64,000 nucleotides of DNA, taken from NCBI GenBank assembly GCA_950295325.1, contig OX485805.1:34769501-34833500 (forward strand), in the 5' to 3' direction. Origin of the DNA: Polytrichum commune. Taxonomy: Eukaryota > Streptophyta > Polytrichopsida > Polytrichales > Polytrichaceae. The notes beneath the pieces are model-generated. The model saw only the letters and a program-made list of their open reading frames with translations. It was not told where the DNA came from and did no database searches. Positions within the stretch are counted from its first letter, which is position 1, and the number at the start of each line of letters is the position of its first letter. The translations under genes were made by a program, and so were the position numbers. Shown in pieces: positions 59,200 through 64,000 of the stretch.

Positions 59200-60156
59200 C
59201 AATCTACCCTCTATAAATGTTAACCCTCGGGAGTGGATCAAAGTTAACATTTATAGAGGTGTTAACAGTTAACAATTATAAAATTACTTTTTTGAGCAAT
59301 ATACAAATCTTAACATTTATAAATATAAGCAATTGTGAAGAGTCCTAGTGAGAGAATACCATTCATAAAATTGCAAACCCAATCAAAACTTTATTCAATA
59401 TCAAGTTTACAAATCACGGGTGAAGTATGAATCAATGGTTCTTTGGTGAGATTCATCTGCATGCACAACTTGCAAATATTTCTCAATCTGCACCAACAAA
59501 CCCACATACTTGGACACATCACATGAACGTGATTCCATATACCTTCTAATGGTACCAAAACTAGATTGCAAGTCACTGTAAGATGGAATGGGTTCCACCT
59601 CACACTCCTCTCCCTCACAATCATCATCTGAGACATTAGAAGTCCCACCAATAGAGCCTAAAACATCCCATACATCCATTTCGGTGACCTCATATGGATT
59701 GTTCAAATCAAAGTCTAATTCGTATTGCACATACTCTTGTGCCTCCATTCTTGAACTTCCATCACTAGAACTATTAGTAGCCAAACCTAGTCTTTCCAAA
59801 AGACTAGTTAACTCTTGCAATTCCACTTGAGGTTTGGAATGGAAACTCCATTCAAATCAGGTAGTAGGAGCATACCGGTATGTCTCCAACAATGATAAAT
59901 CACATTAGATGTGACTTTCAACCTCCATGGTGAGAGAGAGAGGAATGTAACTGGATGTGTAGTTTTTATCATCCATATTATGGTTGTATTTCATTTGTTA
60001 ACATTTATAGAGTCAAATTTACAAAGAAGGGAGTACCATTTTGTTAACAGTTAACACGTTTAACATTTATAGTGTGCAAAATGTGGGGAGTAGAAGAAAG
60101 TTAACATTTAGAGAGGGTTAACACTTATAGGTGTAACATTTATAGAGGGTGGATTG
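59200..60156. mobile_element. Nested pogo-type (Tc1/mariner superfamily) element
   Basis: 957 bp, flanked by TA dinucleotides (59198-59199 and 60157-60158). Inverted ends CAATCTACCCTCTATAAATG and CAATCCACCCTCTATAAATG (3' end read on the minus strand) differ at one base and resemble the CCTCTATAA.. termini of plant pogo/Emigrant/Lemi elements. Internal GTTAACATTTATAGAGG motifs recur near both ends. Confidence 0.85.
59407..59826 (-). pseudogene. Remnant of pogo/Tigger-like transposase C terminus
   Basis: An open frame of about 139 codons inside the nested element. It is acidic (SDDDCEGEECEVE) with a leucine-rich helix and ends HQRTIDSYFTRDL, close to the QTTIDSFF-type tail of Tigger/pogo transposases. 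No DNA-binding domain or DDD catalytic core is present, so the element is non-autonomous. Confidence 0.6.
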
Positions 60157-60302
60157 TAGTACTTTAAAGATGTCCAGTGCCATTTTTGATACCCTATATT
60201 ACTCTTAAGTCCATTTATAAATTTTTGCCCCCATGTTTTTAAAATACCCTATCATTTGTTCGCACGTATATTGCTACTCCAACCAATGACTACCCCCCCG
60301 AG

Positions 60303-60704
60303 ATTTGAGTGGTATAGTTTGCAGATATACACAAACTTCAAAACGATATGTGTTACGATGAGATTGGCCTATGTGCTCGAACTATAAAACCCATTCCAAG
60401 TTCGATGGTTAACACATTTGGGAGTGTCTAGGTGATTGATTAGAAAACAGAAAGAACTATTTACACTTTGGCCTCTTGTAGCTTTTGCATCTCAACTCCA
60501 ACTTGATACGACAAACTTTGTGATTTGCAATTGCTAAGCAAATGAGTAGTTCATGATCTCATGGAGTAGCTAGAAGTGTCATGATTGGAGTTGGAAGTGC
60601 CGCAACCCTTAGTTGGGCCTTTCCCTACCCGTTGAAAGCTTTCAAATTTTTGGAGGGACAAAGAAGCTGAGATTCTAATTTCTCACTCATTTATTTCCTG
60701 AGTA
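60303..60704. other. Intergenic DNA
   Basis: No gene is supported. GAACTTGGAATGGG-like and CTTTGGCCTCTTG words recall sequence at 58,780, perhaps an old repeat. Confidence 0.3.
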
Positions 60705-61474
60705 CAGTGCTACCTCTTCAATACAACACTTGATAATACGACAAATTTGATACAATGTCATGGATTTTGTAAACTGAACTTTCTAGTTAAAATCTACCTT
60801 TATAATACGACTGTGACATTGTTAACATGACACTCCTGGACGTCTAAAATATCATATTATAGACATAGTAAATGTATATATGGTAGGTCACACGTAGGTA
60901 TAAGTATGTAATTAATACTTAATTTATGTAATTTTCACATATGAAACGTGAATAAAGAAAATCTAATGTAACATTATGCCAAAACATGGAAACTAAGGGA
61001 ACTAGGTTTTTTTTATTAAAAACTTAATTTAAAAAATTTAATCCCAAAGGCCAATCAAGAGGCTCATTAAATTTTGTCTCTTATGATCATTTTTTCACCT
61101 AAACCCCCTAAATCCTAAACCAAGGTGCACGGTCTGTTTTCAAGCATTTTAAACTCAAATATTTATCACATTGCTTTGATATGGATATTATTGGAAAGCT
61201 CTTGAAATTTCACTTCTTTTGGTGGAAGTTTTGTCCAACTTTATATGTTGTTGGGAGACCTCCACCTATTGTGAAACTGGTAGATGCTCAACACCGTGCT
61301 CAATTGTTAGCTACATTTTTTATGGACAACCCATTAGAGTTTACTCTTGCAAACATAATGAAATTGCATTCCATAATGGAGAAGCTCAATAAGATATATG
61401 TTGCTAATTTGACGTGGCAACACGAGCGGACTATTGATTCCTTCTTCAAGTCCACATAGATTTCATGAGACAAT
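60705..61474 (+). mobile_element. Second pogo-type element, 3'-truncated
   Basis: Begins TA|CAGTGCTACCTCTTCAATAC, followed by TAATACGAC-type repeats typical of pogo/Tigger termini (CAGTG..ACCTCTATAATACGAC). An open frame at 61181-61459 (+) ends HERTIDSFFKST, again like the transposase tail. No matching right terminus is seen: the sequence passes into the 1.26-kb duplicated segment at 61475. Confidence 0.6.
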
Positions 61475-62745
61475 GGTGTGGACTTGAGCATTTGCTGACT
61501 TTGCTTCTCTCAATGATTTCCTTCTCCCTCTCAATTCCTCTTCCTAAAATCTATGGTTGTTGTGGATTTAAGGTCCCACATGAGTTTGTTTTCTTCCCAA
61601 GTTAATTGGAAGCTTGTCAAATTCTTCATTGAAACTAATAAGGTAGAAATCAATGTTGGACTGGTATATAGGTGAATAATGGTATCAAAGAACCTACATG
61701 TGGGGTATCAAAATTGTAGTACAAAGTCAAATATTGATATTTGATGGGTATGTCAACGTGAGAGAATATATTGTATACCCAAGTTATTATTTGGGTCAAT
61801 ACCATTCTAGCACATATTGATACTAGGATGATTTTATGTAGGCACGACAATTTGTGCATGGTAAAAATACCTAGATGATATCAAAAAGGGGAAAAAAAAA
61901 CAAAAAACCCATCAAACACCCATTACCATATTGGTAACCAAAAATGTGAAATCCTCATTCTAGATCACACGTATATAAAATAAATGATACCAACCCAACA
62001 TTGGTAGAAATACTTAATCCATTTGGGATTACTTTGAGACGCCACGTAAATGCTTAGAAATTAAATATCACAGTGCCTTGGCAAGTACAACACTTTGCAT
62101 ATCACACTGTAGTTTGTCTTAGTGAAGCATCACTCATCATGGAATTTGTCCTATAGTTATGTGACACATGGCATTCTTGCTTGAAAAATGAGTTTATTAA
62201 TGTAAGAAATGCCATGGTACCACATTGTCACCTTGTGGGCTCACATTGGATGTGGTTGCAACATTTGCCTCAACATTTGGAGGAAAACCCCCAACCACCA
62301 TAAATGACTCTCCTTTCTACAATGCCATCATAGCCATCATCCGTGTTTGGCAAATTTCATGTTGTTGTTGTTGCAACTACGATCAATGTGGCAAGAGATT
62401 GTGCAAAGTGTCTAAGCTTTTGTCTTGAACAACAAGGCTCTCCTCAAGAGAGCACCCTCTTTCTTCCATAGTCCCAAAATGTACGGAGGTTGTAGATACG
62501 GGTCTTCCTTCTCTTCCTTCTCTCAATGATATCCTCCCCCTTGTCAATTCCTCTTACTAAACTACTGCAGTTATAGATTTATGTTTTTTCAAAGGATGTT
62601 TTCTTCCCAAGCTAGTGGGAGGTTGAATCCTTCATTGAAACTAAGGTGGGAAGTGCCTAAACATGGCCATTATCCATGTAATTCCATTAGTCTGCAAAAC
62701 CATGCAAGTACATGGGGCATGGACTCTTCATACTGCAACGAACTA
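61475..62745 (+). repeat. 1.26-kb duplicated segment, copy B
   Basis: Collinear with 39514-40770 about 22 kb away. The left edge lies 16 bases after the stop codon of the pogo-like transposase remnant. It contains part of the GatA upstream region and a degenerate GatA 5' end, but no intact gene. Confidence 0.85.
62220..62660 (-). pseudogene. Duplicated GatA transit-peptide start, inactivated (copy 2)
   Basis: Read on the minus strand it opens MLQPHPM and then has TGA where GatA has Trp8, as in the copy at 40245-40690. The two copies share ACCACATTGTCACCTTG at the homology edge, so they descend from one another rather than separately from GatA. Confidence 0.65.
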
Positions 62746-64000
62746 CCCTATTTTACTTATAATGCCAAGGAAAATTGGAAAGAAAATTGCAATTCAAACA
62801 ACGCGCTAATATTTTCCCTCCGAGCACGTAGGTAGAGAACATTAACTCCACGTTGGATACGTTGGTTCAGTAACGTTCAAGCCAACCTGCCTGCAAAGTC
62901 ATCCATTCAAGCTTTTTCAACATAAAATTACCTCTTTTCATCCACTAGCATAAACCCTACCCTAGACCCGCTACCCCTAGTAATTGTTTTCACGTTATTT
63001 TACATGTACCCACTAGATTAAAGAAGCCGTTATATGTGATGGGTTTTTAGATGTAAAACATGTTTCACTACTTTAAAACTATTGGAATCAATAAGAGATA
63101 AGATTGCACAAGCATAGACACCTATACAAAGGCATATGAACAATGCTTGGAGTGAAATGGTCTCACTAGGTTATTTCATATTATTTTGGGTTTGCACTGA
63201 CAATTAGTTGATGTTGTAGGGGGTAAAGTTTTCAAAATCTCTCAGTGTTAGTATATGCAATTGTGATAGTCATTCACCTCACTCTAATTACCTTGGCAAT
63301 AATATGGCAGTGAGTTCATTTTAATTGGACCAAGTGTGGTGCACAAGCATAGGTACAATCATAGTCAATTGTCTTGTATGAGTTTCCCAATTAAGCATGT
63401 TTACGAAAGCCAAAGGTACTTTGGCGTAATCAATAGTCTCATGTTAATTAAATACTTTTTAATGTAACTTGAAATTTTTGTGCCATCATCCCCTCCATAA
63501 CTCGCGGTCTTCATCAATTGATATTCAATTTAATTCCCCACTCAGGCTATAGTATGAGTTCATTGAATATCCCCATATTAAATAAGTTGATTGTATTACA
63601 TTCAAACAACTAGTAAATCCAGATCATGACTGTTACTTGCTTAGTCAATCGCTTTCTTCTCCCTTGAGCTATCTTGTGACTCCCTCAATCAATGGTCTTT
63701 CAATTTCATGTCGGTTCTCAAAGGTCATTGCCCTTTCATTTTCATTCTGGTTGAATCACTCACTTGAATTAACATATTCTCTCAATACTACAGCGACAAC
63801 CTCCTTTCAGGGTTCAATACAATTTTCTAGAGACTATAGTCTTCGGGTGGTTATCTTCCTTTATTTAGGCAATCTTTGCCCCTCTTCCAGGCAATCCTTT
63901 TGAACGTAATTAGTTTTTCCTCATCTCAAGGCAAAGCATTCTTATCCAAAGACATTAAGCTCCATCTCTAAAGACTCAAAATATCCTCTTATTCGATTAT
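62746..64000. other. AT-rich intergenic DNA to the window end
   Basis: No gene, RNA or clear repeat is supported. Confidence 0.4.

Larger units (their letters stand above)
58998..60302. mobile_element. G-tract MITE (hAT-like), second copy, interrupted
   Basis: Ends are CTCG plus a long G run and a C run plus CGAG, flanked by a perfect 8-bp target duplication ATTTGAGT (58990-58997 and 60303-60310). Without the nested 957-bp element and its duplicated TA it is about 346 bp and is collinear, in inverse orientation, with the copy at 43777-44118. Confidence 0.9.

Noticed and set aside
59042-60120. Possible CRISPR-like spacing of GTTAACATTTATAGAGG motifs
   Set aside because: The motifs are irregularly spaced subterminal repeats of the pogo-type element, in a plant nuclear context.

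Overview
The window is nuclear DNA of a land plant. It carries five intron-containing protein genes with GT-AG introns, all of plant families, in an AT-rich background full of small inverted-repeat DNA elements, plus one Ty1/copia retrotransposon. The wide gene spacing, short-to-medium introns and family types would fit a non-seed plant (moss, liverwort, lycophyte or fern) as well as others. I cannot name the species from sequence alone.

Layout. 0.8-3.6 kb (+): a serine carboxypeptidase-like gene of the SCPL50/51 type with an intact catalytic triad, but no recognisable first exon for the signal peptide. 4.7-6.4 kb (-): a four-exon gene for a single-pass, probably mitochondrial protein of the COA1 (cytochrome oxidase assembly) type, with a second, diverged but open copy of its last exon just downstream. 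6.4-23.5 kb: no gene that I can support, but several MITE-like inverted-repeat elements, a three-copy ~95 bp repeat, a perfect 22-bp hairpin and microsatellites. 25.3-31.7 kb (+): an eight-exon gene for a 1,194-residue DDT-PHD chromatin protein of the PTM type. 33.8-39.3 kb (-): a ten-exon gene for the organellar glutamyl-tRNA(Gln) amidotransferase A subunit (GatA, 555 aa), with two introns built of tandem repeats. 39.2-40.8 kb: a local duplication of the GatA 5' end, part of which recurs at 61.5-62.7 kb. 41.5-47.5 kb: DNA-element remains and a complex inverted-repeat cluster. 50.455-55.703 kb (+): a complete, recently inserted copia element (192-bp LTRs differing at one base, AAGTT target duplication) with two nonsense codons in its RNase H region. 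It sits between a TATA-containing core promoter and the start codon of a two-exon Bet v 1/PR-10-like gene (55.8-57.9 kb, +). 59.0-60.3 kb: a small G-tract element containing a nested pogo-type element; the uninterrupted paralogue of the host element lies at 43.8-44.1 kb.

The exon models were derived by hand from reading-frame phase and family alignment. Every internal junction keeps frame, which is the strongest support available here. The genes are not an operon and share no pathway in an obvious way: GatA and the COA1-like protein are organelle-biogenesis functions, the PTM-like protein is a nuclear regulator, the carboxypeptidase-like protein is secretory or vacuolar, and the Bet v 1-like protein is a small ligand-binding protein. 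No rRNA, intact tRNA or CRISPR array was found.
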